From assembly GCA_036520615.1 (NCBI GenBank), contig DATDJI010000076.1, forward strand, positions 1 through 64,000: 64,000 nt of DNA, written 5' to 3'. The translations under genes and the position numbers were made by a program. Position 1 is the stretch's first letter, and each line of letters opens with the position of its first letter. The notes under the pieces are model-generated. The model saw nothing but the letters and a program-made list of their open reading frames with translations. It was not told the DNA's origin and did not search any database. Shown here piece after piece: positions 27,119-35,223 of the stretch. The DNA is from CAMCXE01 sp036520615. GTDB lineage: Bacteria; Pseudomonadota; Gammaproteobacteria; Pseudomonadales; Cellvibrionaceae.

Positions 27119-27141
27119 TTATCCACAGACTGTGTGGATAA
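27119..27141. promoter_or_regulatory. Inverted pair of consensus DnaA boxes
   Basis: A perfect TTATCCACA (27119-27127) and its exact inverse TGTGGATAA (27133-27141) are separated by five bases. A third, weaker box TTTTCCACA lies at 26931-26939. These match the DnaA consensus; actual DnaA binding is inferred. Confidence 0.6.
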
Positions 27142-27228
27142 CGCGGGCGACCATTAGTCGGAGTGTTTGGAGAAGTATTCAACTGCCTGCTAAGGTTAAG
27201 AAAGGTCTCATATATAGGAGCAGAAGAG

Positions 27229-27498
27229 ATGGAAGATCGTCGCGTCTATGAACGCACGCAAACGTCGTTCAAGGTCGTACTTACTCACCCTGCAATCGGC
27301 ACTATCATGGGCACCGCCCGAGATATATCCGATGGGGGTGCACAAGTAGTTATTGACAACCATGCGCTGCCGCCGGTGGGCACGGTGCTAAATGTTCTAT
27401 TCAAAAAAACTGTCGGCCAGGTAAACGAAAAGCCAGTGCCGATGAAAATCGTTTATGCGCAGCGCAACGTTATTGGTTTGAAGTTTGAAGGGCGCTGA
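27229..27498 (+). CDS. Small PilZ-domain protein
   Basis: An 89-residue protein made of a single PilZ domain. It begins MEDRRVYERTQTSF, in which the RRxxxR c-di-GMP-binding motif reads RRVYER (residues 4-9), and continues with the DxSxxG motif DISDGG (about 34-39). GGAG stands eight bases before the chosen ATG; an in-frame start at 27163 would add an unrelated extension. It likely acts as a c-di-GMP receptor for motility or surface behaviour. It converges with bpt. Confidence 0.88.
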   Translation: MEDRRVYERTQTSFKVVLTHPAIGTIMGTARDISDGGAQVVIDNHALPPVGTVLNVLFKKTVGQVNEKPVPMKIVYAQRNVIGLKFEGR

Positions 27499-27561
27499 TG
27501 TGCTTACTAGCGCTGCTGTAGTGAGATGATTGCTCGATCGATTCGCGCTTTTTGACCCATA

Positions 27562-27590
27562 GCATTTGATTGCGGTAACCAATCAAATGC
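27562..27590. other. Perfect stem-loop between convergent genes
   Basis: GCATTTGATT and AATCAAATGC form a perfect ten-base stem around a nine-base loop, between the ends of the PilZ gene and bpt. Neither strand has a T tract after it, so it is not a canonical terminator, though it could protect or end transcripts. Confidence 0.5.
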
Positions 27591-27599
27591 GTACTTGGA

Positions 27600-28322
27600 T
27601 CATTGTGCGTCGGCCTGTACCCAGACTTGGTCAATTAACAACTCTAAAGGTCGGTATTGGTTCTTATACGCCATCTTGCGGCAGTTTTTAATCCAGTAAC
27701 CCAGGTATAAATATGGCAGCTGCAGCTGCTGTGTTCGTGCGATCTGATAAAGCACCGCCATTACGCCTAGGCTGCGATATTCATGCTCTGGCGCAGGGCT
27801 GTAGAATGTGTAGATTGCGGATAAGCCTTGGGCTAAGCGGTCGCTTACGGCAACCGCAATTAGTTCCTCCTCTAGCCAAAATTCTAAATAGTCTGTGCCT
27901 TCGTCGACGGCGGGTTTTAAAAAATTCACCAGCTGTTCTTCGCTAGGTGGATACATATCGCCGTCCGAGTGGCGTTTACATATATAGCGCGCGTAAAGAG
28001 GGTAATAGAGCGCTAAATTTAGACCCGTTGAAACCTTAACTCGAAGATCCTGATTGCGCGTCCAGCAGCGCTTTTGCTGCCGCGTGGGTTTGAACTTGGT
28101 CGCCACAATGCGTACGGGAATGCAGGCTTTACACGTATGGCAGCGCGGCCGATAAATATGGTCGCCACTGCGGCGAAACCCCAAATCCGATAGATGGCTA
28201 TATAACGCGTGATCCACTTTGGCCTGCGGGTCGATGAAGAGTGTCGTCGCCTCTTGCCCCTCTAAATAACTGCAGGCGTGCGGGTAGGTCGCATAGAGTT
28301 TAAGGTTAGATAAAGTGCTCAC
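27600..28322 (-). CDS. bpt: Aspartate/glutamate leucyltransferase (N-degron, Bpt)
   Basis: Bpt moves leucine from Leu-tRNA to proteins with N-terminal Asp or Glu, marking them for ClpS-ClpAP. The 240-residue protein shows the Ate1-like core: CSYLEGQEATTLFIDP near the N-terminus, RPRCHTCKACIPVRI with the cysteine cluster, and SLGVMAVLYQI and YLYLGYWIKNCRKMAYK in the GNAT-like C-terminal half. Its start overlaps the end of aat by 17 bases. In pseudomonads infA follows bpt; here no infA is present. Confidence 0.93.
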   Translation of the reverse strand: MSTLSNLKLYATYPHACSYLEGQEATTLFIDPQAKVDHALYSHLSDLGFRRSGDHIYRPRCHTCKACIPVRIVATKFKPTRQQKRCWTRNQDLRVKVSTGLNLALYYPLYARYICKRHSDGDMYPPSEEQLVNFLKPAVDEGTDYLEFWLEEELIAVAVSDRLAQGLSAIYTFYSPAPEHEYRSLGVMAVLYQIARTQQLQLPYLYLGYWIKNCRKMAYKNQYRPLELLIDQVWVQADAQ

Positions 28323-29028
28323 AGGGAAGGCTCAGCGTGCTCCAATTAGGCCAAGGGCTCTCGGTACGTACCGAGGCGTAATGATGTAACAGCGCTTCAA
28401 ACTTGGCCCTGTTTAGCTGTATTGCGCCCATGGAAAATAAATGAGGATTGCCGACTTGGCAATCAATAAGCGCAAAGTTAGCTTCTTTAAGCATATGACT
28501 TAAGGCGATAAGCGCCACCTTTGAGCCGTTTTCTGCGCGGCTAAACATAGACTCGCCGAAAAACACCTTTCCTAAGGATACGCCATAGAGCCCACCTTGC
28601 AGCTGATCATCAGCCCAGACTTCAATACTATGAGCAACGCCTACAGAATGTAATTGAGCATAGGCGTGCTGCATCTCGTCCAATAGCCAGGTGCCATGAC
28701 TATCTCGACGGGGCGCGGCACAATACTTCAGCACTTGCCTAAATGCCTGGTTAACGCGTATCTGCCAGGTACTTTTACAAAGGAATTTTTTTAAGCTAGT
28801 AGATATATGAGCTTGGCCAGGATAGATGACGACACGTGGATCAGGGCTCCACCATAAAATAGGCTGGCCCTCGCTATACCACGGAAAAATGCCGCGCTGG
28901 TAGGCATTAATTAAGCGTGTTGAAGTAAGGTCCCCCCCTAGTGCGAGCAATCCGTTCGGCTCATTCAGCGCCGAGCTTGTGGGCGGAAACCAACCGGTAT
29001 CCGCCCGCAGCCACTGGGGGCGCATCAA
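28306..29028 (-). CDS. aat: Leucyl/phenylalanyl-tRNA-protein transferase
   Basis: Aat adds Leu or Phe to N-terminal Lys or Arg of proteins for ClpS-dependent degradation. The 240-residue protein has the family blocks FPPTSSALNEPNGLLALGGDL, RLINAYQRGIFPWYSEG, ILWWSPDPR, GGLYGVSLGKVFFGESMFS and LIDCQVGNPHLFSMGA. It overlaps bpt and starts right after trxB, so trxB-aat-bpt are one transcript. Having both N-degron transferases side by side matches Pseudomonas. Confidence 0.95.
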   Translation of the reverse strand: MMRPQWLRADTGWFPPTSSALNEPNGLLALGGDLTSTRLINAYQRGIFPWYSEGQPILWWSPDPRVVIYPGQAHISTSLKKFLCKSTWQIRVNQAFRQVLKYCAAPRRDSHGTWLLDEMQHAYAQLHSVGVAHSIEVWADDQLQGGLYGVSLGKVFFGESMFSRAENGSKVALIALSHMLKEANFALIDCQVGNPHLFSMGAIQLNRAKFEALLHHYASVRTESPWPNWSTLSLPCEHFI

Positions 29029-29979
29029 TTACTTGAGAGCGTCGAGATAACGCTCAGCGTCTAGGGCGGCCATACAGCCGGAACCAGAAGAGGTAATGGC
29101 TTGGCGGTAAATATGGTCAGCTACGTCCCCTGCGGCATAAACCCCTACGACATTGGTTTGCGTGGCATTGCCTTCAGTACCACTCTTCACTTTTAAGTAG
29201 CCGTTGTGCATTTCTAACTGGCCTGCGAATATTTCGGTATTTGGCTTGTGGCCAATGGCAATAAAGAGCCCGTTAACAGGAACGTCTTTGGTTGTGCCAT
29301 CAGTTGTGCTTTTAATACGCACAGCATTAACACCTTTTTCATCACCGAGTACCTCATCAACCTGGCTATTCCACATCAACGTGATATTGCCATTTTTGGC
29401 TTTTGCCATTAGCCGATCTTGGAGAATTTTTTCCGAACGCAGAAAGTCACGGCGGTGCACCAGAATCACTTCTTTGGCGATATTGGCAAGATAAAGAGCT
29501 TCCTCAACAGCTGTGTTGCCTCCACCGACAACCATTACGGTTTGATCTCGATAGAAAAATCCGTCACAGGTAGCGCAAGCGCTAACGCCGCGGCCTTGGA
29601 ACGCAGATTCCGATTCCAATCCAAGATATTGAGCCGAGGCTCCGGTGGCGATAATTAATGCGTCGCAGGTATATTCTTCGCTGCCTTTGAGGCGGAAGGG
29701 ACGGTTTTGAAGGTCCACTTCATTAATGTGATCGAACAAAATTTGCGTTTCAAAACGCTCGGCGTGTTCTTGCATTTGAACCATCAAATCTGGGCCTTGC
29801 AGGTCGTGTGTACCGCCCGGCCAGTTTTCCACTTCTGTGGTTGTGGTAAGTTGCCCACCCTGCTGCATACCGGTAATTACAACCGGTTTGAGGTTGGCGC
29901 GAGCGGCATAAATGGCAGCGGTGTAGCCGGCGGGGCCTGACCCTAAGATAATCAGACGATGGTGCTGGGGAGTACTCAT
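29029..29979 (-). CDS. trxB: Thioredoxin-disulfide reductase
   Basis: TrxB is the NADPH- and FAD-dependent reductase of thioredoxin. The 316-residue protein has the FAD motif IILGSGPAGYTAAIYAARAN, the redox-active CATCDG, the NADPH motif VVGGGNTAVEEALYLAN and the C-terminal GVYAAGDVADHIYRQAI. It is divergent from ftsK, with an inverted repeat between them. Confidence 0.97.
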   Translation of the reverse strand: MSTPQHHRLIILGSGPAGYTAAIYAARANLKPVVITGMQQGGQLTTTTEVENWPGGTHDLQGPDLMVQMQEHAERFETQILFDHINEVDLQNRPFRLKGSEEYTCDALIIATGASAQYLGLESESAFQGRGVSACATCDGFFYRDQTVMVVGGGNTAVEEALYLANIAKEVILVHRRDFLRSEKILQDRLMAKAKNGNITLMWNSQVDEVLGDEKGVNAVRIKSTTDGTTKDVPVNGLFIAIGHKPNTEIFAGQLEMHNGYLKVKSGTEGNATQTNVVGVYAAGDVADHIYRQAITSSGSGCMAALDAERYLDALK

Positions 29980-30345
29980 ATGTGCTTCCTAAACTGAAAG
30001 TGCTGAGGTAAATATCTAAGGAACCTCTGAAAAAACCTTAGCAGAATTCCCGGTTAGGCACATTAACGATGCCGGGCTGAGCAAGCTTGGTTTTCAGAGA
30101 TTGCCTACGTGTATCAGGGTACATGGCAAGTGCCTAGAGGCGAGATAGTGTAGTGAAACTTGGGGGCTTGCGCCACGACTTCAAAGAGCCAAATATACGA
30201 TATTTTATTTGTTTCATCCGGCACAAAACTCCTTTGCTGTGCACGGTTGCAGCGCGGCCAACGGTTAAATCAGGTTAAAATAACTCCTGCACTGAGCTTG
30301 CATGCTCCGCTATATTTCGCGGCGTACTCAATAAAAGGTAATTGA
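29980..30345. other. Divergent trxB-ftsK intergenic region
   Basis: A 366-base region without a gene, expected to contain the promoters of trxB and of the ftsK operon. It carries the imperfect inverted repeat at 30021-30103; the rest shows no feature I can name. Confidence 0.5.
30021..30103. repeat. Imperfect inverted repeat (hairpin or MITE-like)
   Basis: CTCTGAAAAAACC (30025-30037) is mirrored by GGTTTTCAGAG (30089-30099), and inside them CCCGG and CCGGG form a second pair. The outer ends GGAACCTCTGAAAA resemble terminal repeats of small mobile elements, but no target duplication is evident. Confidence 0.5.
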
Positions 30346-32859
30346 TTGAAACAGACCGAATCTACTCCACGACCGCAGCATGTAACACGCACGCTGGCAG
30401 GTAAAATGTTGCGGGAAGGGCTATTAATTTTGCTCGCTACGGCCTGTGTGTTTTTACTCATGGCGTTAAGTACCTATAGCCAAAAAGACCCTGGCTGGTC
30501 TAGCACTGGTTTAAATGAAGTGCTTGCCAACGCAGGTGGCCCCTTTGGTGCTTGGCTTGCGGATATCTTCTTCTCCCTATTCGGTGTAACTGCGTTTTTG
30601 TTTCCCATTATGCTGGTCTATCAGGTCGGTTTACTGTTACGCAATCGCGAGCAGCAGTTGATTGACCCAGTTTTACTTGGCCTGCGTTTTGTCGGCTTGA
30701 GCTTGGTTATGGTGGCCTCCACGGGCCTTACCGTGCAACATCAAGGCACACACAGTAGCAATATGCCGTTTTCCGATGGGGGTATTCTAGGGGCGAGCAT
30801 CGCTCAGGTAGCGGATCATTCGTTTGGCGAAACCGGCGGAGTAGTGGTGTTATTCGCCCTGTGTCTGTTTGGTTTGACGATATTTGTGGATATTTCTTGG
30901 TTTGCTGTATTGGAGAAAATCGGTGGGCTGACGCTTGCGGGTTGGGCGCGGTTAATGGCACTGCTGCGGCGTAAAGCGGTGGCACGTTTAGCACCTGAAG
31001 CGCTCTCGCCACAAAGCGTGGAATTAAAACCCTTAATGGTCGCTAAAGCGCGGGAAAAAGCTGTACAGCTTGCGCATAAAATCAATGACGCCTTACCGCA
31101 TACCAAATCGACGGAAAAACCAGCAGCCGAATTGCCCGATCCCAACGTCGCTAACCCAAAACTTGTCCCCAAACAATCAACTCCCCCTGAAACTGCGACT
31201 ACCAGTGCGCAGGAGGCGACTCAACATACGTATGAAGGTGCAGACGATCGCAAGATTAAAGTCGTCACCAAGCTGCCAAAGCCAGTATCGTTGAGTCCTC
31301 GGGTAGAGCGCGAGAAACAACAACCGCTATTCGATGAACCGGTCGAGGGTGAATTACCTTCAATTACGCTTCTCGATCCTCCATCCCCCGGTGCGAAAAA
31401 AGGCTACTCAGAAGAATCCATTACCTACATGTCCCGACAGCTAGAGGCCAAGCTCAAGGATTTCGGTATCGCAGCTCAAGTTGTGGAAGTTTTACCTGGC
31501 CCAGTGGTAACGCGCTTTGAGATTCAACCAGCGCCGGGCGTTAAAGTCAGCCGCATTACAAACCTTGCCAAAGACTTGGCCCGATCGCTTGCCGTAATCA
31601 GCGTGCGGGTGGTGGAAGTTATTCAGGGCAAATCCGTTGTGGGGATTGAAATTCCCAACGAAGAGCGGCAAATGGTGCGCCTATCGGAGGTAATTGCCTC
31701 ATCGCTTTATGACAAGTCACGCTCGCCCCTCACGATGGCACTGGGCCATGATATTTCCGGCCAGCCGATGATCGCCGACCTGGCAAAAATGCCACACCTA
31801 TTGGTGGCGGGAACGACCGGGTCGGGTAAATCCGTCGGTGTAAACGTCATGCTGCTGAGCATTCTCTATAAAGCATCGCCAGAGGAGGTAAGGCTGATGC
31901 TGGTGGACCCGAAGATGTTGGAATTATCCGTATATGAGGGTATTCCGCATCTACTAGCGCCTGTCATCACCGATATGAAAGATGCCGCCACGGGCTTGCG
32001 CTGGTGCGTAGGCGAGATGGAGCGCCGCTACCGCTTAATGGCCGCTTTAGGTGTGCGTAACCTTGCCGGTTACAACAAAAAAATTCTTGATGCTGAAAAA
32101 GCCGGTGAGCCAATTAGCGACCCGCTTTGGCGCCCGGATGAAAGCGGTATCGGCCAGAGCGAGCCCGACTTACTCGGGCAATTGCCGTTTATTGTCGTCG
32201 TCATCGACGAATTTGCCGACATGATGATGATTGTGGGCAAAAAGGTAGAGCAGCTTATTGCTCGTATTGCGCAAAAAGCCCGGGCGGCAGGCATTCATAT
32301 GATCCTTGCTACCCAGCGCCCATCGGTGGATGTAATTACCGGCTTAATTAAAGCGAACGTGCCTACGCGCATCGCCTTTCAGGTTTCCAGCAAAATCGAC
32401 TCACGCACTATTCTCGACCAGGGCGGCGCTGATCAATTACTTGGCCACGGCGATATGTTGTATTTACCACCGGGCACGAGTTTGCCCGTGCGTATCCACG
32501 GCGCGTTTGTCGATGATCACGAAGTGCATAAAGTGGTCGCGGATTGGAAGCGCCGTGGGCAACCGAATTATCTTGAAGATATTTTTAGCGAATCAACTGA
32601 ATCCATTTCCGTGCCTGGTTATAGCGAAGATGGCGAGGGCGGCGGTGATTCTGAGTCGGACGTTCTCTATGACGAAGCTGTGGCCTTTGTGTTGGAATCG
32701 CGCAAGGCCAGTATTTCAGCGGTACAGCGCAAATTGCGAATCGGCTACAATCGCGCCGCGCGTTTAATTGACCAAATGGAAGCCTCAGGCGTAGTCACGG
32801 CCCAGGGCCATAATGGCAATCGTGAAGTTATCCCCCCCGGCGGCCCCAGCCGGTATTAA
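30346..32859 (+). CDS. ftsK: DNA translocase FtsK
   Basis: FtsK pumps chromosomal DNA through the division septum and helps resolve dimers at dif. The 837-residue protein has four N-terminal membrane helices (about 25-185), a Pro/Gln-rich linker, the RecA-like motor with Walker A GTTGSGKSVGVN (about 488-499) and VVVIDEFADMMM, and the C-terminal gamma winged helix (ASISAVQRKLRIGYNRAARL) that reads KOPS sequences. The start is a TTG with AAAGG upstream. It heads ftsK-lolA-rarA-crcB-serS-cysG. Confidence 0.95.
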   Translation: MKQTESTPRPQHVTRTLAGKMLREGLLILLATACVFLLMALSTYSQKDPGWSSTGLNEVLANAGGPFGAWLADIFFSLFGVTAFLFPIMLVYQVGLLLRNREQQLIDPVLLGLRFVGLSLVMVASTGLTVQHQGTHSSNMPFSDGGILGASIAQVADHSFGETGGVVVLFALCLFGLTIFVDISWFAVLEKIGGLTLAGWARLMALLRRKAVARLAPEALSPQSVELKPLMVAKAREKAVQLAHKINDALPHTKSTEKPAAELPDPNVANPKLVPKQSTPPETATTSAQEATQHTYEGADDRKIKVVTKLPKPVSLSPRVEREKQQPLFDEPVEGELPSITLLDPPSPGAKKGYSEESITYMSRQLEAKLKDFGIAAQVVEVLPGPVVTRFEIQPAPGVKVSRITNLAKDLARSLAVISVRVVEVIQGKSVVGIEIPNEERQMVRLSEVIASSLYDKSRSPLTMALGHDISGQPMIADLAKMPHLLVAGTTGSGKSVGVNVMLLSILYKASPEEVRLMLVDPKMLELSVYEGIPHLLAPVITDMKDAATGLRWCVGEMERRYRLMAALGVRNLAGYNKKILDAEKAGEPISDPLWRPDESGIGQSEPDLLGQLPFIVVVIDEFADMMMIVGKKVEQLIARIAQKARAAGIHMILATQRPSVDVITGLIKANVPTRIAFQVSSKIDSRTILDQGGADQLLGHGDMLYLPPGTSLPVRIHGAFVDDHEVHKVVADWKRRGQPNYLEDIFSESTESISVPGYSEDGEGGGDSESDVLYDEAVAFVLESRKASISAVQRKLRIGYNRAARLIDQMEASGVVTAQGHNGNREVIPPGGPSRY

Positions 32860-32898
32860 TTGTTGGCACTTGCCGTTTTATTCAACTGTGGAATCCCT

Positions 32899-33516
32899 AT
32901 GCGAATTTTTTTAGCTGTTGCTCTTACGACTTTTGCCTGTGCTAGCTGGGCGGAAGATGCCAGTGCAAAATTAATAGCCCAATTACAAGCCATTGATAGT
33001 TTAAAGGGCGATTACTCACAAACGATCACTGATAAAAAAGGCGCGTTAGTACAAAAAACTCAAGGTGATTTTGTTATTAAACGCCCCGGTTATTTTTACT
33101 GGGCGAGCAAAGGCACGCAAGAACAAAAAGTAATTGGCAACCCGCAAAAACTCTGGGTATACGACCCGGATTTAGAACAGGTAACCGTACGTAAAAATCC
33201 GGGTGAAAGCGATAACAGCCCGGCGCGATTATTAAGTGGCGACGTGGCCAAAATGGCGCCTCTATTTAAAGTATCCGAAAAAATTACCGGTGCGCAGCAG
33301 GAATTTACTTTGGTACCGAAAAAACGCGATAAAGAACAGCTCAATCAAATTCAATTTATATTCACAAGTGGCAGTCTTTCCGCAATGGCGTTTGAAGATA
33401 AATTAGGCCAAACCACGCAGTTAAATTTAGTCAATACCGCAACTAATCAACCGGTGGATATGAGTTTATTTACTTTTGTCCCCAAACCCGGCATTGATGT
33501 AATCGAGAATGACTGA
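32899..33516 (+). CDS. lolA: Outer-membrane lipoprotein carrier protein
   Basis: LolA ferries lipoproteins across the periplasm from LolCDE to LolB. The 205-residue protein has a signal peptide (cleavage after ASWA, near residue 19), then the half-barrel: LQAIDSLKGDYSQTITDKKG, GDFVIKRPGYFYW and LWVYDPDLEQVTV. I choose ATG 32899; an upstream in-frame start at 32860 would abut ftsK but spoils the signal peptide. Its end overlaps rarA by eight bases. Confidence 0.94.
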   Translation: MRIFLAVALTTFACASWAEDASAKLIAQLQAIDSLKGDYSQTITDKKGALVQKTQGDFVIKRPGYFYWASKGTQEQKVIGNPQKLWVYDPDLEQVTVRKNPGESDNSPARLLSGDVAKMAPLFKVSEKITGAQQEFTLVPKKRDKEQLNQIQFIFTSGSLSAMAFEDKLGQTTQLNLVNTATNQPVDMSLFTFVPKPGIDVIEND

Positions 33517-34840
33517 GGATTTATTTGCCCAAGCGCCAAAACCCTTCGGGCCGCTCGCTGCGCGTATGCGGCCTGCGGTGTTGGCGGATTATATTGGCCA
33601 AGAGCATATTTTAGGTGCGGGTAAAACCCTGCGCCAGGCTCTTGAGCGCGGGCAACTGCATTCAATTATTTTTTGGGGCCCACCGGGTGTGGGTAAAACC
33701 TCGTTAGCGCGTTTACTTGCACACGAAATAAATGCGCGCTTTATTCAATTGTCAGCAGTTTTGGCGGGTGTGAAAGATATTCGCGAAGCGGTGGCCAGTG
33801 CTGATTACGAACAAAAATTACATGGTCGTAAAACGCTATTGTTTGTCGATGAAGTACACCGATTTAACAAAGCGCAACAGGATGCTTTTTTACCCTATGT
33901 GGAGGACGGCACTATAACGTTTATTGGCGCCACAACGGAAAATCCTTCGTTTGAAATTAATAACGCACTTTTATCCCGCTGCCGTGTTTATATATTGGAA
34001 TCGTTAAAATCCAATGAATTGGCTGAGTTATTAAACCGCGCACTAAACGATAACGAACGCGGCCTTGGTCTGCGTAAATTACATTTAACGCCTGAAGCTC
34101 AAACAGGCTTAATTACCGCCGCCGATGGCGATGGTAGGCGCTGTTTAAATTTATTGGAAATTGCCAGTGATTTAGTGGCCGATGGTGAAGCTATTGATCC
34201 GTCTATTCTGGCCCGAGTTTTAGCCACGGATGTGCGCAGGTTTGATAAAGGCGGCGATTTATTTTACGAACAAATTTCCGCGCTGCATAAATCCGTACGC
34301 GGCTCCGATCCAAATGCAAGTTTGTATTGGTTTATGCGCATGTTAGACGGCGGCTGCGACCCTTTGTATGTTGCGCGTCGTTTAGTGCGTATGGCCAGTG
34401 AAGATATTGGCAATGCCGACCCGCGCGCTTTGCAATTATGTTTAAACGCTTGGGACGTGCAAGAGCGCTTAGGCAGCCCGGAAGGGGAATTAACTATGGC
34501 GCAAGCACTTTTATATTTAGCCGCTGCGCCAAAAAGTAATGCGGTTTACAACGCCTATAACAGCTGCAAAGCGCAGGTACAAAGCTTGCCCAGCTATAAC
34601 GTACCCATGCATTTGCGCAATGCACCGACAACTTTAATGAAGGGCCTGGATTACGGTAAGGCCTATCGCTACGCCCATGATGAGCCAGATGCATTTGCCG
34701 CAGGAGAAACTTATTTCCCTGAAGAAATGGGTGAGCGCGAATATTATTTTCCTGTGCCACGCGGTATGGAAATTCAAATTAGCGAAAAATTAAAACGCTT
34801 GGCAGAAAAAAACGCCGAAGCTCGAGCCGCCTCACGATGA
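33509..34840 (+). CDS. rarA: Replication-associated recombination protein A
   Basis: RarA (MgsA) is an AAA+ ATPase that acts at stalled replication forks. The 443-residue protein has Walker A GPPGVGKTSLARLL, Walker B LLFVDEVHRFNKAQQD, sensor 1 GATTENPSFEIN and the C-terminal tetramerisation domain YNAYNSCKAQVQSL, PMHLRNAPT. It overlaps lolA and crcB, which points to translational coupling in this conserved operon. Confidence 0.96.
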   Translation: MTEDLFAQAPKPFGPLAARMRPAVLADYIGQEHILGAGKTLRQALERGQLHSIIFWGPPGVGKTSLARLLAHEINARFIQLSAVLAGVKDIREAVASADYEQKLHGRKTLLFVDEVHRFNKAQQDAFLPYVEDGTITFIGATTENPSFEINNALLSRCRVYILESLKSNELAELLNRALNDNERGLGLRKLHLTPEAQTGLITAADGDGRRCLNLLEIASDLVADGEAIDPSILARVLATDVRRFDKGGDLFYEQISALHKSVRGSDPNASLYWFMRMLDGGCDPLYVARRLVRMASEDIGNADPRALQLCLNAWDVQERLGSPEGELTMAQALLYLAAAPKSNAVYNAYNSCKAQVQSLPSYNVPMHLRNAPTTLMKGLDYGKAYRYAHDEPDAFAAGETYFPEEMGEREYYFPVPRGMEIQISEKLKRLAEKNAEARAASR

Positions 34841-35205
34841 TCTGGTTGGCCGTTGCAGTCGGTGGCAGCTTAGGCGCTTTAGCGCGCTTTGCGCTGAGCC
34901 TAATGTTAAGTCCTGTTACAGGTAAATTTCCCTGGGCGACCTTTAGCGCCAATATCATCGGCTGCGCTTTAATGGGCTTTTTTTATGTGTGTATTGTGGA
35001 AAAACACATTTGGCCTGAAGCGATGCGGCCATTTTTAATGGTGGGGTTTTTAGGCGCGCTCACAACATTTTCTTCCTACGCAATGGAAGTTGTAGTGCTG
35101 TGGCAAAGCGCTCAAAGCCTTGCGATGGTGTATTTAATTAGCAGTTGGCTGGCTAACTTAAGCGCCGTAGGCTTAAGTTATTGGTTGGCAAAATCATTTA
35201 TTTAA
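34837..35205 (+). CDS. crcB: Fluoride channel CrcB/Fluc
   Basis: A 122-residue, four-helix membrane protein of the Fluc family that exports fluoride as a dual-topology dimer. Typical segments are GGSLGALARFALSLML, PWATFSANIIGCALMGFF and LGALTTFSSYAMEV with the phenylalanine-box region. It overlaps the rarA stop by four bases (ATGA). No fluoride riboswitch is seen, so expression follows the operon. Confidence 0.94.
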   Translation: MIWLAVAVGGSLGALARFALSLMLSPVTGKFPWATFSANIIGCALMGFFYVCIVEKHIWPEAMRPFLMVGFLGALTTFSSYAMEVVVLWQSAQSLAMVYLISSWLANLSAVGLSYWLAKSFI

Positions 35206-35223
35206 TTCGGAATAATTTTACCC

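Larger units (their letters stand above)
26775..27228. other. AT-rich intergenic region with terminator and DnaA-box-like sites
   Basis: About 450 bases without a gene. It holds the purC terminator (26863-26891), a TTWTNCACA match at 26931-26939, a strongly AT-rich block (about 26945-27045) and an inverted pair of perfect TTATCCACA boxes (27119-27141). The PilZ gene promoter should be near its right end. Confidence 0.6.

Noticed and set aside
27119..27141. Chromosomal replication origin
   Set aside because: Only three DnaA-type boxes are seen and no dnaA, dnaN, gidA or rpmH is nearby; kept only as a DnaA-box site.
34780..34840. Fluoride riboswitch before crcB
   Set aside because: The gene overlaps rarA and there is no leader that could hold a riboswitch.
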